Shown here piece by piece: positions 47,881 to 56,148 of a stretch of DNA of 64,000 bases. Under the pieces are notes generated by a model. It did no database searches, was not told the origin of the DNA, and saw nothing but the letters and a program-made list of their open reading frames with translations. Positions within the stretch are counted from its first letter, which is position 1. Each line of letters starts with the position of its first letter. A program made the position numbers and the translations under genes. The stretch is from a virus: positions 46,974-110,973 of the IMG/VR virus record IMGVR_UViG_3300027770_000039, one strand, 5' to 3'.

Positions 47881-47979
47881 CCTATTAATTAAACGTTTTT
47901 GATATTTTTTTATAACAATACTAATTAGTGATAAAAATACTAAATACGTAAAAATAATAAAATTCTTAATTTTATTCAA
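47875..47979 (-). CDS. Possible membrane micro-protein
   Basis: 34 residues, TTG start overlapping the previous stop, one hydrophobic helix (FIIFTYLVFLSLISIVI) and a basic tail. It overlaps the end of the convergent methyltransferase gene by 6 nt. No ribosome site visible. Confidence 0.4.
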   Translation of the reverse strand: MNKIKNFIIFTYLVFLSLISIVIKKYQKRLINRS

Positions 47980-48103
47980 TTACTTGTGTTTTTTCGCATC
48001 TCAGGCAAACTAAATAAGTTTTTCCTGTAAATGGACATGAGGATTCTAATGGCTTATGTCCTATTATCAAGCATTTTAAATTACTAAAAAATTGTATTTT
48101 CAT
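47972..48103 (-). CDS. Zinc-binding micro-protein
   Basis: 43 residues: CLIIGHKPLESSC.., then CLRCEKT. The Cys..H..Cys..CxxC spacing suits zinc. ATGA overlap with catalase. Confidence 0.6.
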   Translation of the reverse strand: MKIQFFSNLKCLIIGHKPLESSCPFTGKTYLVCLRCEKTQVIE

Positions 48104-49380
48104 AAATTATCATTTTTTCTAAATTCTATTAAATCTTCATAAAGTTTTTGATCAACTTGTTTAAAATTTTGCAATAATGGTTCAACTATCCTAGGAGTTA
48201 TATTATATAAAGCAATATGTAAATTTTTTGACAACCTATTTTTAGCTTCAGAATCTATCATATTGTAAAAACTTTTAGCAAATCTATATATGCTGTTATT
48301 AGCCTTTTCTTTTTCATACTTATAATATAATTTTCCATCTACAAAAGTAGTTAATTCTTTGGCAACATGCTTTGATATTGGATTTATATCTACTCCATTA
48401 AGTCTACTTTTTTGAACTAATGGGTAGGTTGTAATTCTATCTAGCAGACCGCCATCTGGCGACAATCCTATACCTTGAGTAACATTAGAAGGAGACCATG
48501 CCATTTTTTCAATGTCTAGCCATTGATGATATTCGCTGTTATTTATTTCTACAATTCCCAATTCTATTAATGGAAATTCATTATGTGGCCAAACATTATT
48601 CATTCTAAATATATTAAAATCAAATAAGTCATCATTATCAGCTGGTATAACTTGTGCATACATTTTCCATTTTGGAAAATTATTATTTTTAATAGATTCA
48701 TAAAAATCTTTAGTGTAATAATGAGGGTAGTTTAGAGATACACGCTGAGCTTCTTCGTCAGACATGTATTCATTTCCCTGCATTGTTTTAAAATGAAATT
48801 TAACCCAATACCTTTGCTTTTCTGAATTAATAAAAGAAAAAGTGTTTACTCCATAACCATTCATGTTTCTCCATGTTTTAGGAATGCCACGATCTCCCCA
48901 AGTCATTAATATATTGTGAGTTGAGCCAGGATTTTGTCCAAACCAATTCCATCTTTCTTCATTTTCAAGCATTCCAGAAGCGTAGTTAACTTGTTGTGAG
49001 CTATGAAATCTTTTAATTTCTTTTCTATCAATTACGTACTGTATAGGTACATTTAAACCAACAACATCAAAAATTCCATCATCTTCTGATTCAAATCTAA
49101 TTGAATACCCTCTAGTGTCCCTATATGTTTCAGAAGTTCCATGTTGAGAGGAAGTGCTAGATAATCTTAACATTACTTTAAATTTTTTGCCAATTTGTGT
49201 AAAAAAATCTGAGGTGGTGTATTCTGATATATCATTAGTGCAAACAAATGATCCACCAAAACCAGATCCATTGCCATGAAAAATTCTTTCTTTAGAAAAT
49301 CCGTCTTTATAAAATTGATTCATTTGTGCTGCTGGTATAGCTACCATTGGATTTAAAGATAAAGCTTCAGAAGGATTCAA
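48100..49380 (-). CDS. Catalase (heme-dependent)
   Basis: 426 residues. The catalase core is complete: ERIFHGNGSGFGGSF with catalytic His35, RDTRGYSIRF, FDVVGLNVP with distal Asn110, DRGIPKTWRNMNGYGVNTF, YWVKFHFKTMQG, and the proximal motif Arg315-x-x-x-Tyr319 (DRITTYP) that binds heme iron. It degrades hydrogen peroxide. TTG start with GGGGAG 5 nt before it. The GC content matches its neighbours. It lies next to small zinc proteins and upstream of the AspH and quinone reductase genes. Confidence 0.93.
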   Translation of the reverse strand: MNPSEALSLNPMVAIPAAQMNQFYKDGFSKERIFHGNGSGFGGSFVCTNDISEYTTSDFFTQIGKKFKVMLRLSSTSSQHGTSETYRDTRGYSIRFESEDDGIFDVVGLNVPIQYVIDRKEIKRFHSSQQVNYASGMLENEERWNWFGQNPGSTHNILMTWGDRGIPKTWRNMNGYGVNTFSFINSEKQRYWVKFHFKTMQGNEYMSDEEAQRVSLNYPHYYTKDFYESIKNNNFPKWKMYAQVIPADNDDLFDFNIFRMNNVWPHNEFPLIELGIVEINNSEYHQWLDIEKMAWSPSNVTQGIGLSPDGGLLDRITTYPLVQKSRLNGVDINPISKHVAKELTTFVDGKLYYKYEKEKANNSIYRFAKSFYNMIDSEAKNRLSKNLHIALYNITPRIVEPLLQNFKQVDQKLYEDLIEFRKNDNL

Positions 49381-49396
49381 AGCAGCTCCCCTTAAT

Positions 49397-49603
49397 TTAA
49401 ACTTTCTTTGTTCGTTTTGCTGGTTTACCTAATCCCAAAATTGTCTCTCTTCTTATACCATGCCTATTTCTGTCAACTTTAAGAGATGTTTTAGAATAAT
49501 TTGGTTTAGGCTTTCCTTGTGTAGGATTTTTTCTTGGAACGTTACTAGAAGTTACGGCTGAAGTTTTGGGTTCGCTTGCTGGTGTATTTTCTACGTTAGA
49601 CAT
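49397..49603 (-). CDS. Basic disordered protein
   Basis: 68 residues, rich in Pro, Lys, Ser, Thr and Arg (VPRKNPTQGKPKPNYSK.., RNRHGIRRETILG), no fold predicted. Ribosome site unclear; overlaps the upstream membrane gene by 8 nt. Could bind nucleic acid. Confidence 0.55.
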   Translation of the reverse strand: MSNVENTPASEPKTSAVTSSNVPRKNPTQGKPKPNYSKTSLKVDRNRHGIRRETILGLGKPAKRTKKV

Positions 49604-49703
49604 TTTTATTTACTTTGTCCCTAGAATAAGATTTTCCCAAAAAAAATGAAGAAATCATTAATAGACCAATCACTAATGAATGCCAAAAATAAAAACTGTT
49701 CAT
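49596..49703 (-). CDS. Membrane micro-protein
   Basis: 35 residues (FYFWHSLVIGLLMISSFFL.. and a Lys tail). ATGA overlap with the upstream gene and 8-nt overlap downstream. Confidence 0.55.
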   Translation of the reverse strand: MNSFYFWHSLVIGLLMISSFFLGKSYSRDKVNKNV

Positions 49704-49804
49704 TTAGAATCTTTCTTTTTTTGTTTTACAGCACGCTTTTCTTTAAGAGTCATTTTTGGCTCTTTTTTCTTATTAACGTTACCCTTTTGTTCTTTATTTG
49801 CCAT
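49700..49804 (-). CDS. Very basic micro-protein
   Basis: 34 residues, about 40 per cent Lys. It overlaps the upstream gene by 11 nt. Unknown. Confidence 0.5.
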   Translation of the reverse strand: MANKEQKGNVNKKKEPKMTLKEKRAVKQKKKDSK

Positions 49805-49946
49805 TAATAAATTGTCTTGTCTGCTCTGGCGTTGAGGTCATGCTTAAATTTAAGCCTGACTCACCGTCTCTTGAAACATCTATAACTGGAGCAGGAACAA
49901 TTCCTGTTTCGCTTCCAACTGATTCGCATCCGCATTCAATACACAT
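49794..49946 (-). CDS. Small protein with N-terminal CIECGC motif
   Basis: 50 residues beginning MCIECGCESVGSETG.., then a negatively charged DVSRDGESGLNLSM region. Similar MCIxCGC starts occur in cyanobacterial and phage proteins that bind metal. Starts in TAATG overlap. Confidence 0.6.
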   Translation of the reverse strand: MCIECGCESVGSETGIVPAPVIDVSRDGESGLNLSMTSTPEQTRQFINGK

Positions 49947-50248
49947 TATTGTTTGTTCCTACTAAACCAAGAATTTGCCCAAAAATCTACTTTTTCGTCT
50001 ATTGATGGTGTTACTGGTTGCACTGAAGTTACCGCTTCTACAACTGGCGCTTCTACAACTGGCGCTTCTACAACTGGCGCTTCTACAACTGGCGCTTCTA
50101 CAACTGGCGCTTCTACAACTGGCGCTTCTACAACTGGCATTGTTGGCTGTGTTTCTGCTAATAGCGCTGCGTTAGCTGCTAATAGCGCTGCGTTAGCTGC
50201 TGCTAGTTGTTCCGCTGTTGGTTCGTTTACATTTAAGTTATCTGACAC
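49946..50248 (-). CDS. VVEAP repeat protein
   Basis: 100 residues. An Ala/Leu-rich helical part (AAANAALLAANAALLAE) is followed by seven VVEAP pentapeptides and a C-terminus ending VDFWANSWFSRNKQ. The repeat is likely a stiff linker between two short modules. Confidence 0.7.
   Translation of the reverse strand: MSDNLNVNEPTAEQLAAANAALLAANAALLAETQPTMPVVEAPVVEAPVVEAPVVEAPVVEAPVVEAPVVEAVTSVQPVTPSIDEKVDFWANSWFSRNKQ
50034..50138. repeat. Seven 15-bp tandem repeats (VVEAP)
   Basis: Seven identical 15-bp units, in frame, in the VVEAP protein. Exact identity at DNA level indicates recent expansion by slippage. Confidence 0.92.
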
Positions 50249-50250
50249 GA

Positions 50251-50409
50251 CTATTTACCGTTGTTTCCAACGCCAGATCCATCTTGTGTTGACTTATCTG
50301 TTGATGGGAAAGCTGATGCAGGATCTGCAGCGTATTGCTCACCATTCCATGTTGATGCTGCTTCTACCTTTGGTGATGTAAAACCGTTTAAATCTTTTCC
50401 GTCTGACAT
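50251..50409 (-). CDS. Small Gly/Ser-rich protein
   Basis: 52 residues (NGFTSPKVEAASTWNGEQ.., ending GVGNNGK). AGGAGA precedes the ATG. Possibly a virion or adaptor protein; unknown. Follows a terminator, so it begins a new transcription unit with the VVEAP gene. Confidence 0.6.
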   Translation of the reverse strand: MSDGKDLNGFTSPKVEAASTWNGEQYAADPASAFPSTDKSTQDGSGVGNNGK

Positions 50410-50436
50410 TTTTTCTCCTATAGTTTGTATTTAGAT

Positions 50437-50460
50437 GGGGATATAGGTCCATCTATCCCC
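50437..50460 (-). terminator. Hairpin between transcription units
   Basis: GGGGATA and TATCCCC form a perfect 7-bp stem with a 10-nt loop; in the leftward direction this would end the oxygenase/zinc-finger unit, although no long T-tract follows. Confidence 0.55.
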
Positions 50461-50480
50461 TTATTATAGCATTTAGTTGA

Positions 50481-50579
50481 TTAAGATTTGTAAGATTTTA
50501 TATAGCAAGATTCGCAAATATATCCGTCTTTTGTTATTCTAGAAGCATTATTTTGGCAGTCTTTTACGCTACAATTCAT
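50481..50579 (-). CDS. Zinc-finger micro-protein
   Basis: 32 residues: NCSVKDCQNNASRI.. and CESC, a compact zinc knuckle. It overlaps the end of the oxygenase gene by 11 nt. Confidence 0.6.
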   Translation of the reverse strand: MNCSVKDCQNNASRITKDGYICESCYIKSYKS

Positions 50580-51321
50580 TATTTTTTGATTGATCCCTTT
50601 CTTTTGCCCACCTAAATAGGTCTGCAAGTTTTTCGGTATGATTGGTATTATGATCAGAATCTCCAAAAACTTTATTATGCTCATCCGTATAGTGTTTAAG
50701 ATATTTACTGATCTCTTCAGATTGTCCATCTAAAGAAGGTATTTCTTTATCATTGTCAATAAAGCTATAAAATAGCATAATTAGAAATTCTTCCTCTTTA
50801 AATTTTTTAGGAGTTCTCCAGTGTATTGATAAATTATTATCAAAAATTAAACATTGATTATTTTTTAAAACATATTCTTTTAAATTTACAGATATTGGCC
50901 ACTCGGTGTTTCCGTCTAATTGATAATCTACTATAAATACGGCTTTACTTGGAGTATCAAAATGCGGCCTAAGTGTTGGTTCCCCAAATTCAGAAGAATA
51001 TTTAACTATAGAAACATACTCAAATTCACAATTTGGATTTATTTTTTTTGCAGATTCTTCTGCTTTTTGCCAAAATTCTTTTGGAAAATCATTTGGCCCT
51101 AAATTTAAAAAAGTTTTTCCTGCTAAAGGATCTAATTTTATTACTTGAAAATGGTCGTTTCTTATTTCTTTTTTAAAATCAAGGCCTATATTTTTTTTAT
51201 CATAATACAATTTTTTCCATTTTAAATCAATCCATTTTATTAAATTTTCTTTATTATCTTTTTCTAAAAAATTTTCAATTATTGTAGATTCAATTGAATT
51301 GTATAAAAATTTATTTTCCAT
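50569..51321 (-). CDS. 2OG-Fe(II) oxygenase-like (DSBH) protein
   Basis: 250 residues from the ATG that follows TGGTATTAT by 8 nt. The DSBH ligands appear as His120-x-Asp122 (LRPHFDTP) and His167 (SIHWRTP), with QCLIFDNNLSIHWRTP strand. Substrate-binding Arg is unclear (Arg169 or a later one). It is a close match in layout to the 198-residue protein at 58208-58804. Confidence 0.72.
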   Translation of the reverse strand: MENKFLYNSIESTIIENFLEKDNKENLIKWIDLKWKKLYYDKKNIGLDFKKEIRNDHFQVIKLDPLAGKTFLNLGPNDFPKEFWQKAEESAKKINPNCEFEYVSIVKYSSEFGEPTLRPHFDTPSKAVFIVDYQLDGNTEWPISVNLKEYVLKNNQCLIFDNNLSIHWRTPKKFKEEEFLIMLFYSFIDNDKEIPSLDGQSEEISKYLKHYTDEHNKVFGDSDHNTNHTEKLADLFRWAKERDQSKNNEL

Positions 51322-51390
51322 ATTACTTAATAATACCATTAAAGTTAAAAAGAGGCAAGGCCTGAGCCCTGCCCCTTTTAATTAAATTAA

Positions 51391-52401
51391 TTACTTAATC
51401 CAATTTACCTTTAGCTTAGGAAACTTTACGTTCCACTTTTTAGCCAAAGCATTGAATTGAGACTTTAAAGATGCAACAATTGCTTTTAAAGACTCATTTT
51501 CTGCTTTTAAAGTTGCAGTAGATGAATCTGCTGCTGCTTTATCTGCTGCACGACCAGCTTTTTCTGCTGCAAGTGCTGAATTAGCAACTGCTAACTCTGC
51601 ATTCTTTGCTGATAGTTCTGATACAACATCACGTACTACAATTGTAGCGCTTACAGACCCTATTGGTGCTGATAAGCCTGTTACGGCTGTTGCTACTGTT
51701 GCGTATGCAACTACTGTTACTGAACCAGTGGCAGGCATTGCTACTGTCTGCTCTTTTGTTCCAAGTGTTGCTGTTGCTGAGTCAGTTGTTAGCGCTGTTG
51801 ACAGTGCTGTTCCAGAGCTTGAAACCAAAGTATTAATTGTGGCTCCACTCTTTAGATTTCCAAATACATCGTATCCAGATACCTTAAGAACTTGTGACGT
51901 ACCCGCTGCTGCTGATGCTGGAGCAGACAAAGTAATTGAGTTCAAAGCACCTGCGGTACCTTGTACATAATAAACTGTTGTTGTTCCTGCACGAGTAATA
52001 GATACTGATCCTACTGCTGTACTTTTAGTATATACATAAAAGTCTGCTGCGGTTCCAGTTCCTGTTGCAATTGATAGCGTTGATGTTCCAGATGCTGCTG
52101 TTACTGCTGAACCAGTTGCTGCAAGAGCAGGTACAAGAGTTGCGTTTACTGCAACTGCTGTTACTATTGTTCCTGCGTCTACTGACGTTACAGCAATCTT
52201 TAATGCATCTGCTGCATCTACACTGTTATCTGCTGGCACTGGTAGTGATACAGGAGTTGTTACTACTGTTCCACCCGTTGCTGCAGATCCCGCCACTGTT
52301 AGTGTGACAGTTCCAGCGTTAGCATTTGCTGCTGGCGATACAAGCATTGTGCTAGTCAGGGCTGCAGCGATGATTAGCGATACTTTTTTAAATGATTTCA
52401 T
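51391..52401 (-). CDS. Secreted, alanine/threonine-rich surface-type protein
   Basis: 336 residues. A signal peptide (FKKVSLIIAAALTSTMLVS) ending ANANAG is followed by a low-complexity Ala/Thr/Val beta region resembling bacterial surface-layer or Big-type modules, then a coiled coil (SELSAKNAELAVANSALAAE..) and a basic C-terminus (KFPKLKVNWIK). It looks like a host-type secreted protein. AGAGGAGAA precedes the ATG. GC content is higher than its neighbours, consistent with acquisition from a host. Confidence 0.7.
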   Translation of the reverse strand: MKSFKKVSLIIAAALTSTMLVSPAANANAGTVTLTVAGSAATGGTVVTTPVSLPVPADNSVDAADALKIAVTSVDAGTIVTAVAVNATLVPALAATGSAVTAASGTSTLSIATGTGTAADFYVYTKSTAVGSVSITRAGTTTVYYVQGTAGALNSITLSAPASAAAGTSQVLKVSGYDVFGNLKSGATINTLVSSSGTALSTALTTDSATATLGTKEQTVAMPATGSVTVVAYATVATAVTGLSAPIGSVSATIVVRDVVSELSAKNAELAVANSALAAEKAGRAADKAAADSSTATLKAENESLKAIVASLKSQFNALAKKWNVKFPKLKVNWIK

Positions 52402-52510
52402 TTAATTTATTCTCCTCTACTCTATTATCTATTTGATAACAGAATCCTATTGTTGGACATATATATTATACCCTATACTTATAAACGTTTAAGTCAACCA
52501 AATGTCGCTT

Positions 52511-52687
52511 TTATTCATCTATAAATTTAACATGAAAACTACAGGGATCGTTACCCTCATCCCAGTCAATCATTTCAGCATCTGTGAGTGGGGGACCTTC
52601 GTGTGTATTACAAAATATTTTAGTCACCCAGTTTTTTTCAAGGCCGTACTCATACCAGTCAGAAGCGTTTTTAAATTTATTACCCAT
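52511..52687 (-). CDS. Small hypothetical protein
   Basis: 58 residues (GLEKNWVTKIFCNTHEGPP.., IDWDEGNDPCSF). Contains two widely spaced Cys. TAATG overlap with the upstream gene. Confidence 0.55.
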   Translation of the reverse strand: MGNKFKNASDWYEYGLEKNWVTKIFCNTHEGPPLTDAEMIDWDEGNDPCSFHVKFIDE

Positions 52688-52776
52688 TAGTATATAAACT
52701 TTTCTTTTTTCTTAATAGCCTTTTTAATTTTTCTTTTTCTATAAAATTTAATTAAAAAAAATAAATTTTTAATCAT
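52687..52776 (-). CDS. Basic micro-protein
   Basis: 29 residues, Lys-rich with a short hydrophobic start (LFFLIKFYRKRK). Overlaps the SGNH-like gene end. Low confidence that it is real. Confidence 0.4.
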   Translation of the reverse strand: MIKNLFFLIKFYRKRKIKKAIKKKEKFIY

Positions 52777-53674
52777 TAAATAAACCCCTTTTTTCAATTT
52801 CTTTAACAAAACATTCTTTCCAATATTCATGAACAACATCACCATTATGCCCATCTCGTTTTTTTAAAGCATTTTTTGGTAATTTTAGCGTGGGATATTT
52901 TTCTTCTATAAACTGTTCTAATGCAACTCCCTTATCTATTGGAAAAAAATTTCTAAGATGATCATCGTATAAAATCAAATTATTATTTTCTGCGTTGTCC
53001 CATGTAGAATACAAAATCTTAATGCTATTAGCTTTACAGTAACTTTGAAAAATTTTCCATCCTACTCCAAATTCTATAAATTGCTTTCTATGTTCATTAA
53101 TATCAAAACTATTTTCTTTTTTATGTGGACTATTTTTATAACCAGTATCAACATATTTTTGATCATATGTCCAAATTTGTGCATCTTTATTGAAATAATA
53201 ATTTCTTCCAATATTTGGAAGTAATACAAAAAAATGCGTTGGCTTGCCGTACCTATTAGAATACTCAATTAAACTTAAAGCTATCTTATGCCAACCGTTT
53301 CCAGATTTTCCAAGAGAATAATAACCGCCAATATCATAATTTTCTTTTAACTTTGAATATAATTTATGCGACCAAGATTGCTCTAAGTTGCCCCCTACAC
53401 CTTCTGTTTCTGAACATCCACCAAAAACTACATGGTACTTTGAATTATACGGTCCAAATTCATCACATCTAAAAAAATCTGAATTGTACATATATGTCAC
53501 GGTTCCATCGTCTACGCCTAATTCTAATTCAAATGGAGTAGCAGTAAAAATTCTTTTATTAATTTCTTCTTGTGTAAGGTTCCGAAACCATGTTTTATCA
53601 AAATCATTTGAAAACACATCACCTACACCAGAGCTTTGTTTTACTGTCTCGATACCAAAATCTATTCTATGCAT
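52769..53674 (-). CDS. SGNH hydrolase-like protein with altered nucleophile
   Basis: 301 residues. YHVVFGGCSETEG sits where SGNH/GDSL esterases carry GDS, and GHNGDVVHEYWKECF near the C-terminus resembles the D-x-x-H block. The Ser-rich block II YSLGKSGNGWHK also fits. The residue before Ser is Cys (G-C-S), so the nucleophile may still be the Ser. It may be an acetyl-esterase for sugar modification. Starts 8 nt inside the methyltransferase gene. Confidence 0.55.
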   Translation of the reverse strand: MHRIDFGIETVKQSSGVGDVFSNDFDKTWFRNLTQEEINKRIFTATPFELELGVDDGTVTYMYNSDFFRCDEFGPYNSKYHVVFGGCSETEGVGGNLEQSWSHKLYSKLKENYDIGGYYSLGKSGNGWHKIALSLIEYSNRYGKPTHFFVLLPNIGRNYYFNKDAQIWTYDQKYVDTGYKNSPHKKENSFDINEHRKQFIEFGVGWKIFQSYCKANSIKILYSTWDNAENNNLILYDDHLRNFFPIDKGVALEQFIEEKYPTLKLPKNALKKRDGHNGDVVHEYWKECFVKEIEKRGLFND

Positions 53675-54368
53675 TGGAATTCCTTAAGTATATATCATAA
53701 AATCCTAATTGGTGTAAAGCTATTCCGTCTACCGACCATCCTTTGTTTAAAAATAAAAATTCATTAACTGATTGGTAAGTTCCATAACTAGTGTCTTCAA
53801 TAATTCCATCATATATCAAGTAATCGTTTAATCCTATAATGCCACCTGGCTTAATAAGATTTTTAATAATTTCTAAAAGTTCTTGAATTTTTTTTCTATC
53901 ATTAACTATATCAACATATACATAGTCAAACTTTTTATTTATTTCCTTAGTAGTCCTTACGGCATCACCAGAAATTATATGAACATTTTCATATTTTAAA
54001 AATTCTTTTTTTATAAAATCTTCATGACTATTTTTATCATAACCCTGAATATGTCTAGGGTGGCACTTACAACTACCAAACTTTCTTTCAGACCAGCATA
54101 GTTGATCTTGATCATATCTATCTAGCAAATATATAGAAGAGGGGTTTAAATTTTCTGCAATTATTTTTGAATAATAACCCCATGCAACCCCAATTTCCAT
54201 ATAATCTAAACCTTGTGGCAAGGTTTTAATATAGGTTTCTCTATTAGAAAAAAGTTTTGATTTATCGAGCTGAGATTGATCTATAAGTACAGCGGACTCA
54301 ATTTGTTCTGGGGGTATGGGGTAGTTTTGAACTCCCTTAATGTTTGATGGCCCAGGAACAAAAGGCAT
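53667..54368 (-). CDS. SAM-dependent methyltransferase, paralogue of 47170 gene
   Basis: 233 residues. Motif I DYMEIGVAWGYYSK, YLLDRYDQ, DYVYVDIV and PGGIIGLNDYLI mirror the gene at 47170-47880. Both end with a similar VDGIALHQLGF/SIALNGAGN segment. CKCH near residue 105 may bind zinc. Begins in TAATG overlap. Confidence 0.82.
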   Translation of the reverse strand: MPFVPGPSNIKGVQNYPIPPEQIESAVLIDQSQLDKSKLFSNRETYIKTLPQGLDYMEIGVAWGYYSKIIAENLNPSSIYLLDRYDQDQLCWSERKFGSCKCHPRHIQGYDKNSHEDFIKKEFLKYENVHIISGDAVRTTKEINKKFDYVYVDIVNDRKKIQELLEIIKNLIKPGGIIGLNDYLIYDGIIEDTSYGTYQSVNEFLFLNKGWSVDGIALHQLGFYDIYLRNSNA

Positions 54369-54574
54369 TATTTATCCTTAAGTTCTTCCGCTGCTTCGTT
54401 AAACTTTGACATAAATGTTTGAATTACCCAAAATGCGGTTTCTCCAGAATTTTGTGCCATTGCTTTAGAGGCCTCTTCTGTTCTATCTTCAATAGCAAGG
54501 GCGTTGTACCATTTCTGGTACAACTCCTCACCAATTTCTTTGATAATTTCCTCTAATACGGTAATCTTATCCAA
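54368..54574 (-). CDS. Helical small protein
   Basis: 68 residues, helical (ITVLEEIIKEIGEELYQKW..). Begins at TTG overlapping the subtilase stop. Unknown; might be a folding partner for the secreted protease. Confidence 0.55.
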   Translation of the reverse strand: MDKITVLEEIIKEIGEELYQKWYNALAIEDRTEEASKAMAQNSGETAFWVIQTFMSKFNEAAEELKDK

Positions 54575-55727
54575 GGTCAGACACCATTTTTGTATATTTT
54601 GCTTTGGTGTCTAAAATTAATTTAGCCTTAGATTCATTTAGATTAAGTAAAGCAAGTTGATGTTCTTTTTCTATCCTAACAATTTCATCATTAAATGATT
54701 TGTTTATTGAATCTATTAGCTGTTGCTTTGTTGGTCCCGCTGCAACTACTGGTGCTGCAACTTGTGAGCTGACACCCGTTCCTTGGCAGGTTCCAACACG
54801 AATTGGGCTTGTTGGCATAACGTTACCTTGCTGACCTCTTGCGCCTTTAGTAAACTTAGAATTACACACAATAGATTGCATAATTTCATTGTAATTAGAC
54901 TTAGGGTTATTTAAAACAGCGCCAGCCCAAACTGTTCCAGCAACAATTGCTGAAATAGAGGATCCTGAGCCATTTTTTATTGATCCGTTTGGATTTGTAA
55001 TCGGCATTGCTCCTAAAGCGTAAAAATCTAATAGATTAGCATCGTAGTTAGAAAAATTACTTAGTTCTCCATATTGGTCTGACATGGAAACAGAAACAGA
55101 CTCTGCAATACATGACGGCCAAGCAATTCTTTTATAGTCTCTATTATTTCCTGCTGCAAAAAATACTGGTACTTGTTTTAGAAGCAGGTTTTTTATTGAA
55201 GGTGTTACTGAATTATCTGACGGGCAGTAATTTACTTGAGGATTTTCTACCAAAGAATAATTTGCTTGAGCCATGGCAACGCTTTTAATGTTAAACTTTT
55301 CAGCGTTTAAATTAACCCATTCAAGAGCTTTGGACAAAGTATTGAAACCAGCATCTTGTCTTTGAGATGTTCCAGGAACATTACCAATAATCCTAATAAA
55401 AACTATCTTAACGTTTGGATTTATAGTTACAGAAACAGAAGCCATTTGAGTTCCATGATCAAATCCACCTGCAGACATAATATCTACTGGAAGCTGTGCG
55501 GATCCAGGACCTTCCATAAATGATTTTCCGTTTGGACAACTATTCCATTCCATGATACATACTTCATGCACAACCTTGTCTTTAAAAATTGGCAGAGAGC
55601 TGTTTAAAGCGGTATCTAGAATTGCTATTGCAGGCACAGTGTTTGCTTGTGCCGTAGGTGCCACCTGAATTAAGGTGGAGGCAGAGAGAGTTACAGCGAC
55701 TAGCGCTCTTATTATTTTTTTATTCAT
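54567..55727 (-). CDS. Secreted subtilisin-like serine protease with coiled-coil tail
   Basis: 386 residues. Signal peptide (1-29, ending TAQA), then the S8 triad: Asp38 (AILDTAL), His91 (DHGTQMA), oxyanion Asn194 (FAAGNNRD) and Ser257 in NGSGSSISA. The C-terminal 60 residues are a Lys/Glu coiled coil. It would cleave extracellular or surface proteins after secretion by the host. The promoter directly upstream is near consensus and leaderless. Confidence 0.88.
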   Translation of the reverse strand: MNKKIIRALVAVTLSASTLIQVAPTAQANTVPAIAILDTALNSSLPIFKDKVVHEVCIMEWNSCPNGKSFMEGPGSAQLPVDIMSAGGFDHGTQMASVSVTINPNVKIVFIRIIGNVPGTSQRQDAGFNTLSKALEWVNLNAEKFNIKSVAMAQANYSLVENPQVNYCPSDNSVTPSIKNLLLKQVPVFFAAGNNRDYKRIAWPSCIAESVSVSMSDQYGELSNFSNYDANLLDFYALGAMPITNPNGSIKNGSGSSISAIVAGTVWAGAVLNNPKSNYNEIMQSIVCNSKFTKGARGQQGNVMPTSPIRVGTCQGTGVSSQVAAPVVAAGPTKQQLIDSINKSFNDEIVRIEKEHQLALLNLNESKAKLILDTKAKYTKMVSDLG

Positions 55728-55733
55728 TTCTAT

Positions 55734-55762
55734 ATTGTACTAAAATACTAAAATCCTGTCAA
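55734..55762 (-). promoter_or_regulatory. Promoter of the subtilase
   Basis: TTGACA, 17 nt, TACAAT, then 6 nt to the ATG. The -35 overlaps the stop of the preceding gene. Confidence 0.8.
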
Positions 55763-55929
55763 GAGTTTTTGTCTAATCTCCTCTTGTACCACTTTCCAGC
55801 GTCTAGTTCTGGTTGTGATAGATTGTTTGCCTCTAATAAAGTTATCAGCATGTTGTTTAAAAGATCTATCTCAAACTCAATTTTGATTAATTGAAGTTCT
55901 AGCAATCGGATTCTTTCGCTTTTTCTCAT
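55759..55929 (-). CDS. Helical micro-protein
   Basis: 56 residues, helical (LLELQLIKIEFEIDLLNNML..), ending in a basic patch. Coupled by TAATG to the zinc-ribbon gene. Confidence 0.55.
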   Translation of the reverse strand: MRKSERIRLLELQLIKIEFEIDLLNNMLITLLEANNLSQPELDAGKWYKRRLDKNS

Positions 55930-56141
55930 TAAATCTTATCCTTATCTATAGGGGTGGGAGCAGTTGCCAGACTTCCACAAGCTGAACATTGCATATCCAA
56001 AAAGTAAGTTGCAATGTCGTAATCAACAAAAACTACTTTAAGGTTCCAAACAAAGCAACCACAAGGGCAAACATGTGTAGGGTATCCTCGTAAATCCATG
56101 GCACTACTATAATCTTTTGGATTCAATTCGTTAATGTCCAT
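55929..56141 (-). CDS. Zinc-ribbon protein, leaderless
   Basis: 70 residues with HVCPCGCF and CSACGS joined by a beta hairpin, a typical zinc ribbon. TATAAT ends 7 nt before the ATG and TTTACA lies 17 nt before that. Confidence 0.65.
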   Translation of the reverse strand: MDINELNPKDYSSAMDLRGYPTHVCPCGCFVWNLKVVFVDYDIATYFLDMQCSACGSLATAPTPIDKDKI

Positions 56142-56148
56142 ACAGTTT

